Below are positions 41,048 through 52,603 of a DNA stretch of 64,000 bases, piece after piece; within the stretch, counting starts at the first letter, position 1; each line of letters opens with the position of its first letter. The stretch lies in the NCBI GenBank assembly GCA_905221095.1, contig CAJNBV010000001.1, positions 186,001 to 250,000 of the forward strand, read 5' to 3'. The position numbers and the translations under genes were made by a program. The stretch comes from a bacterium. Lineage in GTDB: Bacteria > Bacillota > Bacilli > Lactobacillales > Streptococcaceae. Below the pieces are notes generated by a model, which did no database searches, was not told the DNA's origin, and saw only the letters and a program-made list of their open reading frames with translations.

Positions 41048-41617
41048 ATGAAGAAATCTATCTTAACTACACTGCTTTTTGCAGTTCTTTACTTCCTCTG
41101 CATAGGGATTGGTGTCCTTTTGGGCAATCTCTTTGACCAAACTGGAAACATGTTTTATGCGCCTGCCTTTACTGCCCTTGTCGGCGGTAGCGCCTATATG
41201 ATTCTAATCGCAAAAGTTCCGCGCTTTGGAGCCATTACCACTATCGGCCTTGTTATCGCTCTCTTTTTCTTGGCTACTAAACACGGTGCCGGTGCCTTCC
41301 TTCCTGGAATTATCTGTGGCCTCCTAGCAGATGGAGTAGCTAGCCTAGGAAAATACAAGGACCAAACAAAGAACTTCCTTTCTTTCCTTATTTTTGCCTT
41401 TAGCTCAACTGGTCCAATCTTGCTTATGTGGATTGCGCCCAAAGCCTATATGGCTACCCTTCTGGCAAGAGGAAAATCCCAAGAATATATCGACCGTATC
41501 ATGGTTGCGCCAAATCCTGGAACCATCCTTTTATTTATCGCAAGTGTAGTCATCGGAGCCCTAGTGGGTGCCTTGATTGGACAAGCCTTGAGTAAAAAAT
41601 TTGCCCATAAAATCTAG
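41048..41617 (+). CDS. MptD-family putative ECF transporter S component
   Basis: 189 residues with five to six membrane segments. The N-terminal FAVLYFLCIGIG and GAGAFLPGIICGLLADG segments match the MptD/trep_strep S-component family of energy-coupling-factor vitamin transporters. Substrate unknown; the shared energising module is elsewhere. Its promoter TTTACA-17-TACAAT lies at about 40984-41012. Confidence 0.75.
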   Translation: MKKSILTTLLFAVLYFLCIGIGVLLGNLFDQTGNMFYAPAFTALVGGSAYMILIAKVPRFGAITTIGLVIALFFLATKHGAGAFLPGIICGLLADGVASLGKYKDQTKNFLSFLIFAFSSTGPILLMWIAPKAYMATLLARGKSQEYIDRIMVAPNPGTILLFIASVVIGALVGALIGQALSKKFAHKI

Positions 41618-41622
41618 TCAAT

Positions 41623-41648
41623 AAAAAAGAGCCAGACGGCTCTTTTTT
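41623..41648. terminator. Bidirectional terminator between MptD gene and metP
   Basis: AAAAAAGAGCC and GGCTCTTTTTT form an 11-bp stem with a 4-nt loop. Its right edge touches the metP stop codon. Confidence 0.88.
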
Positions 41649-42339
41649 ATTTATGGCTCAATTTTTTGGTCAAGAAATCTCCCAAGAATTGGATCGCAAA
41701 GATAATCAAGATGATAATGATGGTAGCCAAAATGGTCACATCGTGATTGTAGCGGTTAAATCCATAAGCAATGGCTACGTTACCGATACCACCAGCTCCA
41801 ACCGCACCGGCCATAGCTGTTTCCCCAACAAGGGAAATCAAGGTCACAGTCGTCACACGGATCAAATCTGGAAGACCTTCTGATAGGTAAACACCCACGA
41901 TGTCCCAGAAGGTCGCTCCGCTCGCTTGAGCCGCCTCAATGACACCACCATCTAACTCAGCCAAGACAACCTGCACCTGACGGGCAAAGAAGGCAAAGAC
42001 CGCAAAAGATAGGGGTACGATAGCCGCATTTGGTCCGATACTTGTTCCTACGATTAGATGAGAGAAGGGTGACAAGACTGCCAAGAGAATAATAAATGGC
42101 ACCGCACGGAAGATTGACGTGATCTTGTCTAAAATCCAGAAAACGACCTTATTTTCCAAGACACCACCTGGCGCTGTCAAGACAAGGAAGAGACCTGCAA
42201 CAAGCCCCAAGAACCCTCCGATGATGAAGGAAAGAACTGTCATATAAAGGGTTAGATAGATGGCTGTTCCCCAGCCTGCTTGACCAGCCCAGCCCATTTT
42301 ATAGACATTTGGCAAATAGGTTTGAATCAATGATTCCAT
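41647..42339 (-). CDS. metP: Methionine ABC transporter permease
   Basis: 230 residues, five to six membrane segments with the MetI-type EAA loop (EAAQASGATFWDIVGVYLSEGLP). Last gene of the metQ-peptidase-metN-metP operon, one base after metN. Confidence 0.93.
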   Translation of the reverse strand: MESLIQTYLPNVYKMGWAGQAGWGTAIYLTLYMTVLSFIIGGFLGLVAGLFLVLTAPGGVLENKVVFWILDKITSIFRAVPFIILLAVLSPFSHLIVGTSIGPNAAIVPLSFAVFAFFARQVQVVLAELDGGVIEAAQASGATFWDIVGVYLSEGLPDLIRVTTVTLISLVGETAMAGAVGAGGIGNVAIAYGFNRYNHDVTILATIIIILIIFAIQFLGDFLTKKLSHK

Positions 42340-42340
42340 C

Positions 42341-43402
42341 TTACTGTCCTCCCTTCAATACTTTTAGCTGCACACCTGCTTGACGGATGGCATCTTGGGC
42401 ACCTGCTAGCGCTGCTTTTTCACCTGACAAGACCACCACCAATTCTCCAACAGGAGTGCCATCGAGAATTTCGATATTTCCATAGAGAATATTAGCTGTT
42501 ACTTGGTAATGCTTGTATAATTCATTCAAAAGTGGCTCGTCTGTTGAAGCTCCAGCATACTTGAGTTGCACTAAAAGGCTGTTTTCAGACAAGTGTTCCA
42601 CGATTTCTTGCTTCTCAATCTTGACCATAGCTTCATCAATACCTGTGGCTGTTGAGATAAAGTCCTGGGTCAAAGGTTGTTTAGGGTCTGAGAAGATTTC
42701 AAGGACACTGCCCTCTTCAATCAAATGTCCATCCTGCATAACTGCCACACGGTTGGCAATGTCTTTGACAATCTGCATTTCATGCGTAATCAAGACAACA
42801 GTCAAGCCTAATTTTTGGTTCAAATCTTGCAACAAGGCCAAAATCTGCTTGGTTGTCTTAGGGTCAAGGGCAGAAGTTGACTCGTCTGAAATCAAGATTT
42901 TTGGATCATTGGCCAAGGCACGCGCAATGGCCACACGCTGTTTTTGCCCTCCTGATAGCTGTGAAGGGTAGTTTTCAGCACGGTCTGCCAAGCCAACCAA
43001 GTCCAACAACTTAGCTACTTTTGCCTTCTTTTCTTCCTTGGTGAGCCCAGAGTGTTTAAGGGCAAAGGCTACATTCTCCTCTGCTGTCTTTTGACTCATC
43101 AGGTTAAAATGCTGGAAAATCATTCCAATATCCTGACGTTTACGACGCAACTGCTCGGCCGTCAAGGTCACCTTGCCATCAAAAATCACATCATCATCAA
43201 TGGTAATTTTTCCTGCAGATGGCTTTTGCAAGAGGTTAATCACCCGAACAAGGGTTGATTTCCCTGCTCCAGAATATCCAACGATTCCGTAGATATCCCC
43301 TTCTTGGATGTGAATGGTCACATCCTTGACCGCTGTGATGGTTCTCTTCTTTTGGTGAAAAGTCACATCGATCTGATCTAACTTGATAATATCTCTACTC
43401 AT
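42341..43402 (-). CDS. metN: Methionine ABC transporter ATPase
   Basis: 353 residues. Walker [10 protein letters not shown], signature LSGGQKQRV, Walker [13 protein letters not shown], and a C-terminal NIL regulatory domain that binds methionine and inhibits uptake. The start overlaps the peptidase stop by 8 bp. Confidence 0.95.
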   Translation of the reverse strand: MSRDIIKLDQIDVTFHQKKRTITAVKDVTIHIQEGDIYGIVGYSGAGKSTLVRVINLLQKPSAGKITIDDDVIFDGKVTLTAEQLRRKRQDIGMIFQHFNLMSQKTAEENVAFALKHSGLTKEEKKAKVAKLLDLVGLADRAENYPSQLSGGQKQRVAIARALANDPKILISDESTSALDPKTTKQILALLQDLNQKLGLTVVLITHEMQIVKDIANRVAVMQDGHLIEEGSVLEIFSDPKQPLTQDFISTATGIDEAMVKIEKQEIVEHLSENSLLVQLKYAGASTDEPLLNELYKHYQVTANILYGNIEILDGTPVGELVVVLSGEKAALAGAQDAIRQAGVQLKVLKGGQ

Positions 43403-44768
43403 AGCTTCTAATCAGCTCCTCTACTAATTCAATATGGGTGTAATAATCGGCGATTCGCACATTTTCGTCTCCACCGTGGTCTCGGCTATTAGCATTTCCT
43501 AAACCGAAGGCCACCATTGGCACCTCTAGGGCATCAAAGACCGTATGCATAGGCCCTGTCCCAGCTGTCGTCGGCAAGACTGAGATGCCCTGTGGATAGA
43601 ATTTCTTGGCCAACTCGATCACATTGAGAATGGCTGGCGCGCTCATATCGCTTCGATAGCTCATCTCTCCCAAGGTATAGTATAATTCTACCTTATCAAA
43701 GCCATTTTTGTCTAGCTGTTTCCGAATTTTTTCCAGAACATCATGCGGTTCTAGACCAGGAACCAAACGAACTTCTAGCTTAGCGCTGGCTTCTGCTGGC
43801 AAAATCGTTTTAACGCCTTGTCCTTGATAGCCTGACTGAATCCCTTCGATATTAAGAGCTGGCTCGAAAAAGAAACGTTTTAGGAAGGCTGCACGGTCCT
43901 CTTGTAAGAGAGGCAATTCCAAACCATAAATCTGGCTGATTTCCCCTGGATTTCGTTGGGCGTAAGTATCCACCAAGGCCAATTCCCGTTCATTTGGCTC
44001 TTGTACTTCTTCGTACAAGCCTTCAACTAAGATACGGCCATCTGCAGCGCGAAGAGACTGTAAGGCTTGAAGGAGATACCAAGGAGCTGACTCCACAACC
44101 CCACCATAACTAGAGTGAATATCCACATCCGCACTTTTTACTTTGGCATCAAAGGTCACAATCCCCTTGTTTCCACCAGAAATTTCTAACTGCTCCAAGG
44201 CATTTTTGGTCCCTTGTTCCCAGACCAATAAATCCGCACCACGGAGTTTATCCACATGTTTTTCCAAATACTTATCTAGGTCTGTCGAAGCCGATTCCTC
44301 CGCTCCCTCCATGATAAAACTGATATTGACAGGCAAATCATCATGGTGCTGCATATATTTTCTCAAAGCACTCAAACGAGCTGTGATATGACCCTTGTCG
44401 TCATCAACCCCACGCCCATACATGAAACCATTGCGGACCGAAAGCGTAAAAGGATCCTCTGTCCAGACCTGATCCCCATCCGCTGGCACAGTGTCATAGT
44501 GGTTATAGAAAATCAAGGTCTTGGCATCTGGACGCGAACTCTTGAAATGCGCCATGACAAAGGGCGCCGTATAAGTCTCATCAATCTCCACTTCAGCCCC
44601 AACACGTTTGAAAATCTCACCCAGATAATTGGCGACCTCCTTAAGTCCAACCTGCTGGGCAAAGACTGATTTTTTGGAAATCAAGGTTCGCAAAACCTCA
44701 AAATAATGCTGGGCTACATGATCCTTTTCAAATTTTTCAATCTGTTCTTGTTCGCTAGGAAAAACCAT
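43395..44768 (-). CDS. M20 family metallopeptidase
   Basis: 457 residues. Metal ligands can be read in [20 protein letters not shown] and MEGAEESAS, with a later GTGPMHTV segment and a dimerisation lid. Its place inside the methionine transport operon suggests it frees methionine from peptides or conjugates. The exact substrate is unknown. Confidence 0.88.
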   Translation of the reverse strand: MVFPSEQEQIEKFEKDHVAQHYFEVLRTLISKKSVFAQQVGLKEVANYLGEIFKRVGAEVEIDETYTAPFVMAHFKSSRPDAKTLIFYNHYDTVPADGDQVWTEDPFTLSVRNGFMYGRGVDDDKGHITARLSALRKYMQHHDDLPVNISFIMEGAEESASTDLDKYLEKHVDKLRGADLLVWEQGTKNALEQLEISGGNKGIVTFDAKVKSADVDIHSSYGGVVESAPWYLLQALQSLRAADGRILVEGLYEEVQEPNERELALVDTYAQRNPGEISQIYGLELPLLQEDRAAFLKRFFFEPALNIEGIQSGYQGQGVKTILPAEASAKLEVRLVPGLEPHDVLEKIRKQLDKNGFDKVELYYTLGEMSYRSDMSAPAILNVIELAKKFYPQGISVLPTTAGTGPMHTVFDALEVPMVAFGLGNANSRDHGGDENVRIADYYTHIELVEELIRSYE

Positions 44769-44828
44769 ATTCTCTCTACCTTTCTATGAACTACTCTTCC
44801 TGACAATCTATGCTCTATACAAAAGCAA

Positions 44829-44853
44829 GAGGTGGAATTCTCTCTCCCACCTC
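44829..44853 (-). terminator. Weak hairpin between metQ and the peptidase gene
   Basis: GAGGTGG/CCACCTC stem with an 11-nt loop and a poor T tract; it may partly end transcription and raise metQ relative to the downstream genes. Confidence 0.4.
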
Positions 44854-44864
44854 CCTGTTTCTTA

Positions 44865-45719
44865 TTACCAAACTGGTTGATCCAAACCGTCTGATGTTTC
44901 TTCGATAACTTTTTTCACTTCATCTGTATGGTAAGCTGCAATCACTTTCTTGATAGCATCAGCTTTTGGTGATGTTTCCCAATCTTTTTTCGCAACGATG
45001 ATGTTGTACCATTGTTTTGAATTTTCATCAGCCTGTTCTTTGAAAAGTGCTTTCTTATAGTCCAATTTCGCTTCTGTAACGAAGGTATTGTTTACAACGG
45101 CAGCGTCAACTGATGACAATGAACGAGCTGTTTGGCTAGCGTCCAATTCAGTGATTTTCAAGTTCTTTGGATTTTCTTTGATGTTAGCAACTGTTGCAAG
45201 AGCAGTTCCTGAAACGTCCAATTTAATCAAGCCAGCTGATTGAAGCAAGTAAAGCGCACGGCTTTCGTTTGTAGCATCGTTCGGTACAGCGATTTCTCCG
45301 TTTGCTGGGATGTCTTCTACTTTAGTGTACTTGTTGTCACTTCCATTCAAACCTGAGTAAAGGCGGATTGGAGAGATGTAAGTATCTGCAATCGCTACAA
45401 GGTCTTTCCCGTTTTCTTTGTTCCAGTTGTTCAAGAAGTTGTAGTGTTGGAAAGCGTTCAAGTCTACTTCGCCATCAGCAGTTGCCTTGTTTGGTTGTGA
45501 GTAGTCTGTGAACTCTGTAAATTCCAAAGTGATACCGTCTTTTTTAACCAATTCTTGGATTTTGTCCCAACGTTTTTCTTCAGAACCGCTACGGTTAACA
45601 GTTGCGATTTTAATAGTTGTTGCATTGTCTGCTTTCTTTTCTGAGTTTCCACAAGCTGCAAGAGCCAAACCTGCGACTGTAGCAAGGGCTGCTACACCAA
45701 GCCATTTTTTAATTTTCAT
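44865..45719 (-). CDS. metQ: Methionine-binding lipoprotein MetQ
   Basis: 284 residues, NlpA family. The lipobox LALAACGN gives the lipidated Cys at about residue 23. It captures methionine outside the membrane for MetNP. A MET-box and a promoter (TTGTGA-17-GATACT) precede it, and AAGGAG precedes the ATG. Confidence 0.93.
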   Translation of the reverse strand: MKIKKWLGVAALATVAGLALAACGNSEKKADNATTIKIATVNRSGSEEKRWDKIQELVKKDGITLEFTEFTDYSQPNKATADGEVDLNAFQHYNFLNNWNKENGKDLVAIADTYISPIRLYSGLNGSDNKYTKVEDIPANGEIAVPNDATNESRALYLLQSAGLIKLDVSGTALATVANIKENPKNLKITELDASQTARSLSSVDAAVVNNTFVTEAKLDYKKALFKEQADENSKQWYNIIVAKKDWETSPKADAIKKVIAAYHTDEVKKVIEETSDGLDQPVW

Positions 45720-45801
45720 GATTCTTTCTCCTTAAAAATAATACCGTACTAGTATCTCACAATTTGTTTGATTTCACAAATTGTTATTAGATAGTCAGAT
45801 A

Positions 45802-45818
45802 TATAGTTTAAAACTATA
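45802..45818. promoter_or_regulatory. MET-box upstream of metQ
   Basis: TATAGTTTAAAACTATA is a perfect 17-bp palindrome matching the streptococcal MET-box, bound by the LysR-type methionine regulator MtaR/MetR. It lies upstream of the metQ -35, fitting an activator site. Confidence 0.82.
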
Positions 45819-45832
45819 TCCTTAAAAACTGA

Positions 45833-45866
45833 GAAATCATCCACCTTATTCAGAATGGATGATTTC
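45833..45866 (-). terminator. Terminator of the amino-acid-binding protein gene
   Basis: GAAATCATCCA and TGGATGATTTC form an 11-bp stem followed leftward by TCAGTTTTT. Confidence 0.7.
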
Positions 45867-45872
45867 ACAAAA

Positions 45873-46736
<864 letters not shown>

Positions 46737-46806
46737 TTAACAGAAAAAGACCATTTGCGCCATTATATGATATCTATCTCTGTGATAGGTTTTCTTTATG
46801 GCTAAT

Positions 46807-47130
46807 TTAAAAGACCAGACGCAAGACGGCAATCAAGACCACTCCAAAAAGAACCGTTCCGACTAGATTGCGATAACGAAAGGCTACCCAAGCCGTTGGA
46901 AAGATTGCTAAGAAATCCAGCCATTTGATTTGAGGAAGACTCCCAACCTTGCCTGTCACTACACTTGAAAGAATCAAGGCAAAGATAATGGAAACGGGCA
47001 AGAACTTCAAAAAGCGCTCAACGATTGCAGGCAAGCCCTTATACTTGACCAAGATGAAGGGAATCATACGGGGAATCCACGTCACCAAGCCAGAGAAAAT
47101 AACGGCTAATAAAAGATACTTACTGACCAT
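46807..47130 (-). CDS. azlD: AzlD family branched-chain amino-acid exporter subunit
   Basis: 107 residues, four membrane helices with the AzlD segment RMIPFILVKYK. It overlaps azlC by 11 bp; AzlC and AzlD work together to export branched-chain amino acids or analogues. Confidence 0.88.
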   Translation of the reverse strand: MVSKYLLLAVIFSGLVTWIPRMIPFILVKYKGLPAIVERFLKFLPVSIIFALILSSVVTGKVGSLPQIKWLDFLAIFPTAWVAFRYRNLVGTVLFGVVLIAVLRLVF

Positions 47131-47815
47131 CTAAAATCACCCCCATGCTACAACCAAGTAGCGTCGCAAACAGAACAGCTAGCGACTGAGACACCACTGT
47201 CAAGAGTAAAAAGAAGGACACCGCAACAACTGCTAGGATAATGAGCAGATTGCGGACTGGAATCCGTCTTTGCATAATCTGGAATTGCGAAGCAAAAATC
47301 CCGATGAACATCCCAACAAGGGCAAAGTCTAAACCAAAGATTTCTGGATTTGGCAGCAGGCCACCCAGAGCCGTTCCGACCACTGTTCCCACAAACCAAG
47401 CCACATAGCTGTTGAGATTGTTTCCGTGCATCCACATAGGATTGACCTTGTCTGTATGGGCTAATTCGCCCATCAACACGCCATAGGTCTCATCTGTCAA
47501 GAGGCTAGACATACCGATATTTTGCCAGAGACTGGTATGACGGAAATAGGTCGATGCATGCAAGCTCAGCAAAAAGAGACGCAAATTGATCAGAAAAACC
47601 GTCATGGCAATAGCTGCCACAGGCGCTTGAACCGCAATCAATGCCAGCATAGCAAACTGGGCGCTCCCAGCATAAACAAAGAGGCTCATCAAGCCCATCT
47701 CCACAGGTGTCACATAAGGCGCACCAATAATTCCACAGGCCAGTCCGATACTGATATAACCAAGGGCCGTTGGCATGGCTGCCTGCGCCCCCTCCCAAAA
47801 TCCTTTTTCTTTCAT
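47120..47815 (-). CDS. azlC: AzlC family branched-chain amino-acid exporter
   Basis: 231 residues. AMPTALGYISIGLACGI, FVYAGSAQFAMLALI and FLINLRLFLLSLHAS are AzlC signatures; several membrane segments. ATG follows GAGGAG. Confidence 0.92.
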   Translation of the reverse strand: MKEKGFWEGAQAAMPTALGYISIGLACGIIGAPYVTPVEMGLMSLFVYAGSAQFAMLALIAVQAPVAAIAMTVFLINLRLFLLSLHASTYFRHTSLWQNIGMSSLLTDETYGVLMGELAHTDKVNPMWMHGNNLNSYVAWFVGTVVGTALGGLLPNPEIFGLDFALVGMFIGIFASQFQIMQRRIPVRNLLIILAVVAVSFFLLLTVVSQSLAVLFATLLGCSMGVILDGQ

Positions 47816-47897
47816 CTTTCTCCTCGTATTGTCTTAATAAATGGGCTGAATCAGTTCCAGCCACAGCATGGACTATTATAACACATTCAGGAAGGAG

Positions 47898-47928
47898 AAA
47901 AAAGCCTGTTGATTCTAATCAGACAGAC
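47898..47928 (-). terminator. Probable terminator after tsaD
   Basis: CTGTC-TGAT and ATCAACAG pair with a bulge, then GCTTTTTT leftward. Confidence 0.5.
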
Positions 47929-47934
47929 TCCATT

Positions 47935-48945
47935 TTATTCCATCGTATCAAAAGCGAGGCTCGGTTTGGCATTGAGATCCAAGCTTGCAAAGTTTTCTTT
48001 GTTCCACTCGCTGACGCTGGCATAGGCAATCATACCTGCATTATCTCCGCAAAGACGCAGAGGTGGGATGGTGACCTTGACATCTGTGATTTCGGCTGCT
48101 AGGCGTTCTCTGAGGCCTTTATTGGCTGCCACGCCACCTGCCACAACTAGAGTTTTAACAGGATATTTCTCCAAAGCCTTCTTGGTTTTTGCCATGAGAA
48201 TATCCAGTACAGCTACTTGGAAGGAAGCACACAAATCCTCTGTTGACAAGCTCTCTCCCTTTTGCTCGGCATTGTGGTGAAGATTAATAAAGGCAGATTT
48301 CAAACCTGAGAATGAAAACTCCAGATTATCCTCCTTAATCATGGCACGTGGGAAATCATAAATATCCTGCCCCTGATGAGCCAACTCGTCAATCTCGCGA
48401 CCTGCAGGATAGGTCAAGCCCATGACACGGCCGACCTTATCATAGGCCTCACCAACCGCGTCGTCCCGCGTTTCCCCAACAATCTTGTAATCTCCAGCCT
48501 CGGAAACATAGACCAACTCTGTGTGCCCACCACTTACTAAAAGTGCTAACAAGGGGAACTCCAAAGGCTCCACGCTCTGAGCTGCCATGAGGTGGCCAGC
48601 CATGTGGTTAACAGGAATCAGCGGAAGTCCATGTGCCCAAGCAAAGGCCTTGGCAGCTGACAAACCAACTAACAGCGCTCCAACCAAGCCTGGTCCATAG
48701 GTAACCGCAACAGCTGTCACATCGTTTTCAGTAATCCCTGCTTCTGCTAGCGCCTCCTCGATACAGGCTGTAATGACCTCGACATGGTGACGACTGGCTA
48801 CTTCCGGCACTACGCCACCGAAACGTTTATGGCTCTCAATTTGACTAGCAATGACATTGGACAAGAGTTCATCGTCGTTTTTCAGTACGGCGACACTTGT
48901 CTCATCACAGGATGTCTCAAATGCTAAAATATATCTATCCTTCAT
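47935..48945 (-). CDS. tsaD: TsaD, tRNA N6-threonylcarbamoyltransferase
   Basis: 336 residues. [12 protein letters not shown] at the N-terminus, metal-binding [10 protein letters not shown] (H111, H115) and GGHTELV mark the family. With TsaB and TsaE it makes t6A at position 37 of ANN-decoding tRNAs. It overlaps rimI by 11 bp. Confidence 0.97.
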   Translation of the reverse strand: MKDRYILAFETSCDETSVAVLKNDDELLSNVIASQIESHKRFGGVVPEVASRHHVEVITACIEEALAEAGITENDVTAVAVTYGPGLVGALLVGLSAAKAFAWAHGLPLIPVNHMAGHLMAAQSVEPLEFPLLALLVSGGHTELVYVSEAGDYKIVGETRDDAVGEAYDKVGRVMGLTYPAGREIDELAHQGQDIYDFPRAMIKEDNLEFSFSGLKSAFINLHHNAEQKGESLSTEDLCASFQVAVLDILMAKTKKALEKYPVKTLVVAGGVAANKGLRERLAAEITDVKVTIPPLRLCGDNAGMIAYASVSEWNKENFASLDLNAKPSLAFDTME

Positions 48946-49372
48946 CTATTTCTCTCTTCATGATGATGGCATCCTCGACTGGGTCATGGTAGTAGGCCTT
49001 TCGCTCAGCGATGACCGCCATCTTTTCTTTCTTGTAAAATGCTTGCGCTCGTTGGTTTGACTTTCTGACTTCGAGGAAAATCTCCTTTTCTGCCGGCAAT
49101 TGAGCAAACAAGGCTGAGGCAATTCCCTGCCCCTGATAGGTTTGCTTGACAGCGATTTGCAGGACTTCTGCCTCAAATAGATTCTCCTGAACAGCTAAAA
49201 ATCCAATCACTTCTGTCCCATCATAAGCTAGAGCATACCAGGTCTGGTCTTGGGACAGGTCTGCTTGGATTTGTTCCAACGTCCAAGGACTGACTGGGTA
49301 AACAGCTGCCATGACAGCGTAGATGGCTTGAGCCAAGTCAGGTTGCTGTTGGATTCGTTTGATTTCTATCAT
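48935..49372 (-). CDS. rimI: RimI-type N-acetyltransferase
   Basis: 145 residues, GNAT fold with the acetyl-CoA loop [12 protein letters not shown] and the C-terminal [13 protein letters not shown]. It lies between tsaB and tsaD with ATGA-type overlaps. RimI acetylates ribosomal protein S18; streptococcal homologues may have other targets. Confidence 0.92.
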   Translation of the reverse strand: MIEIKRIQQQPDLAQAIYAVMAAVYPVSPWTLEQIQADLSQDQTWYALAYDGTEVIGFLAVQENLFEAEVLQIAVKQTYQGQGIASALFAQLPAEKEIFLEVRKSNQRAQAFYKKEKMAVIAERKAYYHDPVEDAIIMKREIDEG

Positions 49373-50052
49373 AGGCGTTTAATGTAAGACTCGCCAGACT
49401 CAGTATGGTTCTTGAGCCAGTTTTCCTCAGCTTCAACTCGTTTGAGATAATTCGGCACAAAGTCGTGCAAGGAGTCTGCTTCCTTGTCCCAAGCCAAAAG
49501 AGCAAGATTGGCTGCATTAGGCAAGGTTTCTTTGAAATTAGTCCTTGGTAAGTGTTCTTGAATCTGCTCAACAAAGGGGCCAACTTCTCCGACAAAGGTT
49601 ACCTGACTAGCGCCCTTGATTAACTCAATCACTCGCTCAAAAGGCAGGTGCGCTTCTGGCATGACAGGTTTGGCATTTTCATAAAATCCTGCATAAACAT
49701 TGTTGCGACGAGCATCCATCAAAGGGACGAACAAGCCTTCTTGTTTGTAGGGCACCAGAGCCAAGAGGCTCGACATACCAACTAACTCGATGTTCAGTGT
49801 ATGAGCCAAAGTCTTAGCAGTGGCTACCGCGATTCGCAAGCCTGTGTAGCTACCTGGTCCTTCCGCCACCACGATTCGGTCCAAATCCTTGGGCGTCCAA
49901 TCCAAACTTGCCATCAAAAAATCGATGGCAGGCATGAGGGTAATACTGTGATTTTTCTTAATATTAATCGTCGTCTCGGCAAGAACCTGCTTGTCCTCTA
50001 AAATAGCGAGAGAAAGAGCCTTGCTGGACGTATCAAAAGCTAATACTTTCAT
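49369..50052 (-). CDS. tsaB: TsaB, t6A biosynthesis partner of TsaD
   Basis: 227 residues, ASKHA-fold paralogue of TsaD: FDTSSKALSLA, GPGSYTGLRI. It is needed for threonylcarbamoyl transfer but has no metal site. First gene of tsaB-rimI-tsaD. Confidence 0.95.
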   Translation of the reverse strand: MKVLAFDTSSKALSLAILEDKQVLAETTINIKKNHSITLMPAIDFLMASLDWTPKDLDRIVVAEGPGSYTGLRIAVATAKTLAHTLNIELVGMSSLLALVPYKQEGLFVPLMDARRNNVYAGFYENAKPVMPEAHLPFERVIELIKGASQVTFVGEVGPFVEQIQEHLPRTNFKETLPNAANLALLAWDKEADSLHDFVPNYLKRVEAEENWLKNHTESGESYIKRL

Positions 50053-50130
50053 AACATATTCCTATCTTTTTGTCTGCTTACTATTATACTACAAAAGCTG
50101 GCACATGGGAATTTTCTTTGCCCCCAAACA

Positions 50131-50156
50131 AAAATGCCCTAGCATCAGCAGGGCAT
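50131..50156 (-). terminator. Terminator of the 71-residue membrane protein gene
   Basis: ATGCCCT and AGGGCAT form the stem; leftward the sequence continues TTTTTG. Confidence 0.75.
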
Positions 50157-50372
50157 CTAAGCATTTAATCCAAAGTAAAATACAAACCAAACTACATAGG
50201 TTACGAGGAGGAGAAAAAGCGAGTAGAGAGTCACAAAGGTAATTTTCCACAAGAACTTAGTTTGTCGTTGTTCCAGTTTTGTAAACAGAAGATTCCCCGC
50301 ATAAACGCAAGCAACAAAAACGATAAAAGCCACCAAGCGAACTCCGATAGCAAAAGCAAATAAGTTATACAT
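50157..50372 (-). CDS. Small membrane protein, unknown function
   Basis: 71 residues with two transmembrane segments (about 5-27 and 44-68) and a basic loop. GGAGG precedes the ATG. Conserved in position near tsaB and rpoY as far as I recall, but without a known role. Confidence 0.65.
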   Translation of the reverse strand: MYNLFAFAIGVRLVAFIVFVACVYAGNLLFTKLEQRQTKFLWKITFVTLYSLFLLLVTYVVWFVFYFGLNA

Positions 50373-50462
50373 AGGGCAACCTCCTTGACTTAAAATCTAT
50401 ATGGAATTATGACAAGCAATAAATTTCACTTCCATTATCAACATAACACATTTTCTTTGTTT

Positions 50463-50477
50463 TTGCAAGCGCTTACT
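50463..50477. promoter_or_regulatory. cre-like site between divergent genes
   Basis: TTGCAAGCGCTTACT fits most of the cre consensus and is itself palindromic at its centre. It lies between the small membrane gene and rpoY. No CcpA link of rpoY or rnjA is known to me. Confidence 0.4.
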
Positions 50478-50530
50478 CAACAAATCGGCTTATGACTTTC
50501 TCGTTTCCGTCTTTTACTAATTTTTCATTT

Positions 50531-50541
50531 TGTGGTATAAT
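50531..50541 (+). promoter_or_regulatory. rpoY-rnjA extended -10 promoter
   Basis: TGG-TATAAT (-10 at 50536-50541), without a good -35, about 110 bp before rpoY. Confidence 0.55.
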
Positions 50542-50651
50542 TGAAATAATTGTAACGAATCAAGGTCAATCTAGACACAAAATGGAATGAAATCAAGCAA
50601 ATCTATGCTAAAAGTTTGGAATAAGCTGACCTGTAAATAGAAAGGAACTAT

Positions 50652-50885
50652 ATGATTTACAAAGTTTTTTATCAAGAAACAAAAGAACGTAGCCCACGTC
50701 GTGAAACAACACGCGCACTTTACCTAGACATCGATGCTAGCTCAGAACTTGAGGGTCGTATCGCTGCTCGCCAACTTGTCGAAGAAAATCGCCCAGAGTA
50801 CAATATCGAGTATATCGAACTCTTGTCTGACAAATTGCTAGATTACGAAAAAGAAACTGGCGCCTTCGAAATCACGGAGTTCTAA
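50652..50885 (+). CDS. rpoY: RNA polymerase epsilon subunit
   Basis: 77 residues, DUF1447 family: [18 protein letters not shown] is the family start. RpoY is a small Firmicute RNA polymerase subunit. It is followed after one base by RNase J1, the conserved arrangement. Confidence 0.94.
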   Translation: MIYKVFYQETKERSPRRETTRALYLDIDASSELEGRIAARQLVEENRPEYNIEYIELLSDKLLDYEKETGAFEITEF

Positions 50886-50886
50886 T

Positions 50887-52566
50887 ATGGCCTATACTCT
50901 TAAACCTGAAGAAGTCGGCGTTTTTGCCATCGGTGGTCTGGGAGAAATCGGGAAAAACACTTACGGGATTGAATACCAAGACGAGATTATTATCGTCGAT
51001 GCTGGGATTAAATTCCCAGAAGATGACTTGCTTGGTATCGACTATGTCATTCCTGATTACTCTTACATCGTAGACAATATCGACCGCGTCAAGGCTGTTT
51101 TGATCACACACGGACACGAGGACCACATCGGTGGGATTCCCTTTCTGCTCAAGCAAGCAAATGTCCCTATCTATGCTGGACCGCTTGCCTTGGCTTTAAT
51201 CCGTGGAAAACTCGAAGAACACGGCCTCTTGCGCAACGCCAAACTTTACGAAATCAACCACAATACTGAGTTGACCTTTAAAAATCTCAAGGCAACTTTC
51301 TTTAGAACCACTCACTCTATTCCAGAGCCTTTGGGGATTGTCATTCATACTCCTCAAGGAAAAATCGTTTGTACGGGTGACTTTAAGTTCGACTTCACTC
51401 CAGTTGGAGAACCTGCAGACTTGCACCGTATGGCAGCTCTTGGTGAAGAAGGCGTACTCTGTCTCCTGTCTGACTCGACAAATGCGGAAGTGCCAACCTT
51501 TACCAATTCTGAAAAAGTCGTTGGCCAGTCCATCATGAAGATTATCCAAGGCATCGAAGGACGTATCATCTTTGCATCCTTTGCCTCAAATATCTTCCGT
51601 CTCCAGCAAGCAACTGAAGCCGCTGTTAAGACTGGACGCAAGATTGCGGTATTTGGTCGCTCTATGGAAAAGGCCATTGTCAACGGAATCGAGCTTGGCT
51701 ACATCAAAGCTCCTAAGGGAACCTTTATCGAGCCAAATGAAATCAAAGATTACCCTGCAGGCGAGGTTCTGATCCTCTGTACAGGTAGTCAGGGCGAGCC
51801 GATGGCAGCCCTCTCTCGTATCGCCAACGGAACCCACCGTCAGGTGCAACTCCAACCAGGTGATACCGTTATCTTCTCTTCTAGCCCAATCCCTGGAAAC
51901 ACTACTAGCGTCAACAAGTTGATTAACATCATTTCTGAAGCTGGTGTCGAAGTTATCCACGGTAAAGTGAACAATATCCATACATCTGGACACGGTGGTC
52001 AGCAAGAGCAAAAACTTATGCTCCGCTTGATTAAGCCAAAATACTTCATGCCTGTCCACGGTGAATACCGCATGCAAAAAGTCCACGCTGGACTAGCGGT
52101 GGATACTGGTGTCGAGAAAGACAATATCTTTATCATGAGCAATGGTGATGTTCTTGCTCTTACTGCTGACTCAGCTCGTATCGCAGGTCATTTCAACGCC
52201 CAAGACATCTATGTCGATGGAAATCGTATCGGTGAAATCGGTGCAGCTGTCCTCAAAGATCGTCGTGATTTATCTGAAGACGGTGTCGTTCTAGCAGTCG
52301 CAACTGTTGACTTCAAATCGCAGATGATTCTGTCTGGCCCAGACATCCTTAGCCGAGGCTTTGTCTACATGAGAGAGTCTGGCGACTTGATTCGCCAAAG
52401 CCAGCGTATCCTCTTCAATGCAATTCGTATCGCACTGAAAAATAAGGACGCCAGCGTGCAATCTGTCAATGGTGCCATTGTCAACGCCATTCGACCATTC
52501 CTCTATGAAAATACAGAACGTGAACCGATCATCATCCCGATGATCCTCACACCAGATGAAGAATAA
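50887..52566 (+). CDS. rnjA: Ribonuclease J1
   Basis: 559 residues, metallo-beta-lactamase/beta-CASP nuclease. Metal motif HGHEDHIGG, later FSSSPIPGN and [10 protein letters not shown]. It has 5'-3' exo- and endonuclease activity and drives mRNA decay and rRNA processing. Length is normal. Confidence 0.96.
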   Translation: MAYTLKPEEVGVFAIGGLGEIGKNTYGIEYQDEIIIVDAGIKFPEDDLLGIDYVIPDYSYIVDNIDRVKAVLITHGHEDHIGGIPFLLKQANVPIYAGPLALALIRGKLEEHGLLRNAKLYEINHNTELTFKNLKATFFRTTHSIPEPLGIVIHTPQGKIVCTGDFKFDFTPVGEPADLHRMAALGEEGVLCLLSDSTNAEVPTFTNSEKVVGQSIMKIIQGIEGRIIFASFASNIFRLQQATEAAVKTGRKIAVFGRSMEKAIVNGIELGYIKAPKGTFIEPNEIKDYPAGEVLILCTGSQGEPMAALSRIANGTHRQVQLQPGDTVIFSSSPIPGNTTSVNKLINIISEAGVEVIHGKVNNIHTSGHGGQQEQKLMLRLIKPKYFMPVHGEYRMQKVHAGLAVDTGVEKDNIFIMSNGDVLALTADSARIAGHFNAQDIYVDGNRIGEIGAAVLKDRRDLSEDGVVLAVATVDFKSQMILSGPDILSRGFVYMRESGDLIRQSQRILFNAIRIALKNKDASVQSVNGAIVNAIRPFLYENTEREPIIIPMILTPDEE

Positions 52567-52569
52567 GTC

Positions 52570-52602
52570 AAAAAAACAGCCCCGTCCTCGGAGCTGTTTT
52601 TC
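52570..52602. terminator. Bidirectional terminator between rnjA and mnmG
   Basis: AAAAAACAGC and GCTGTTTTT stem, extended by C/G pairs, with A and T runs at the two ends. Confidence 0.85.
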
Positions 52603-52603
52603 T

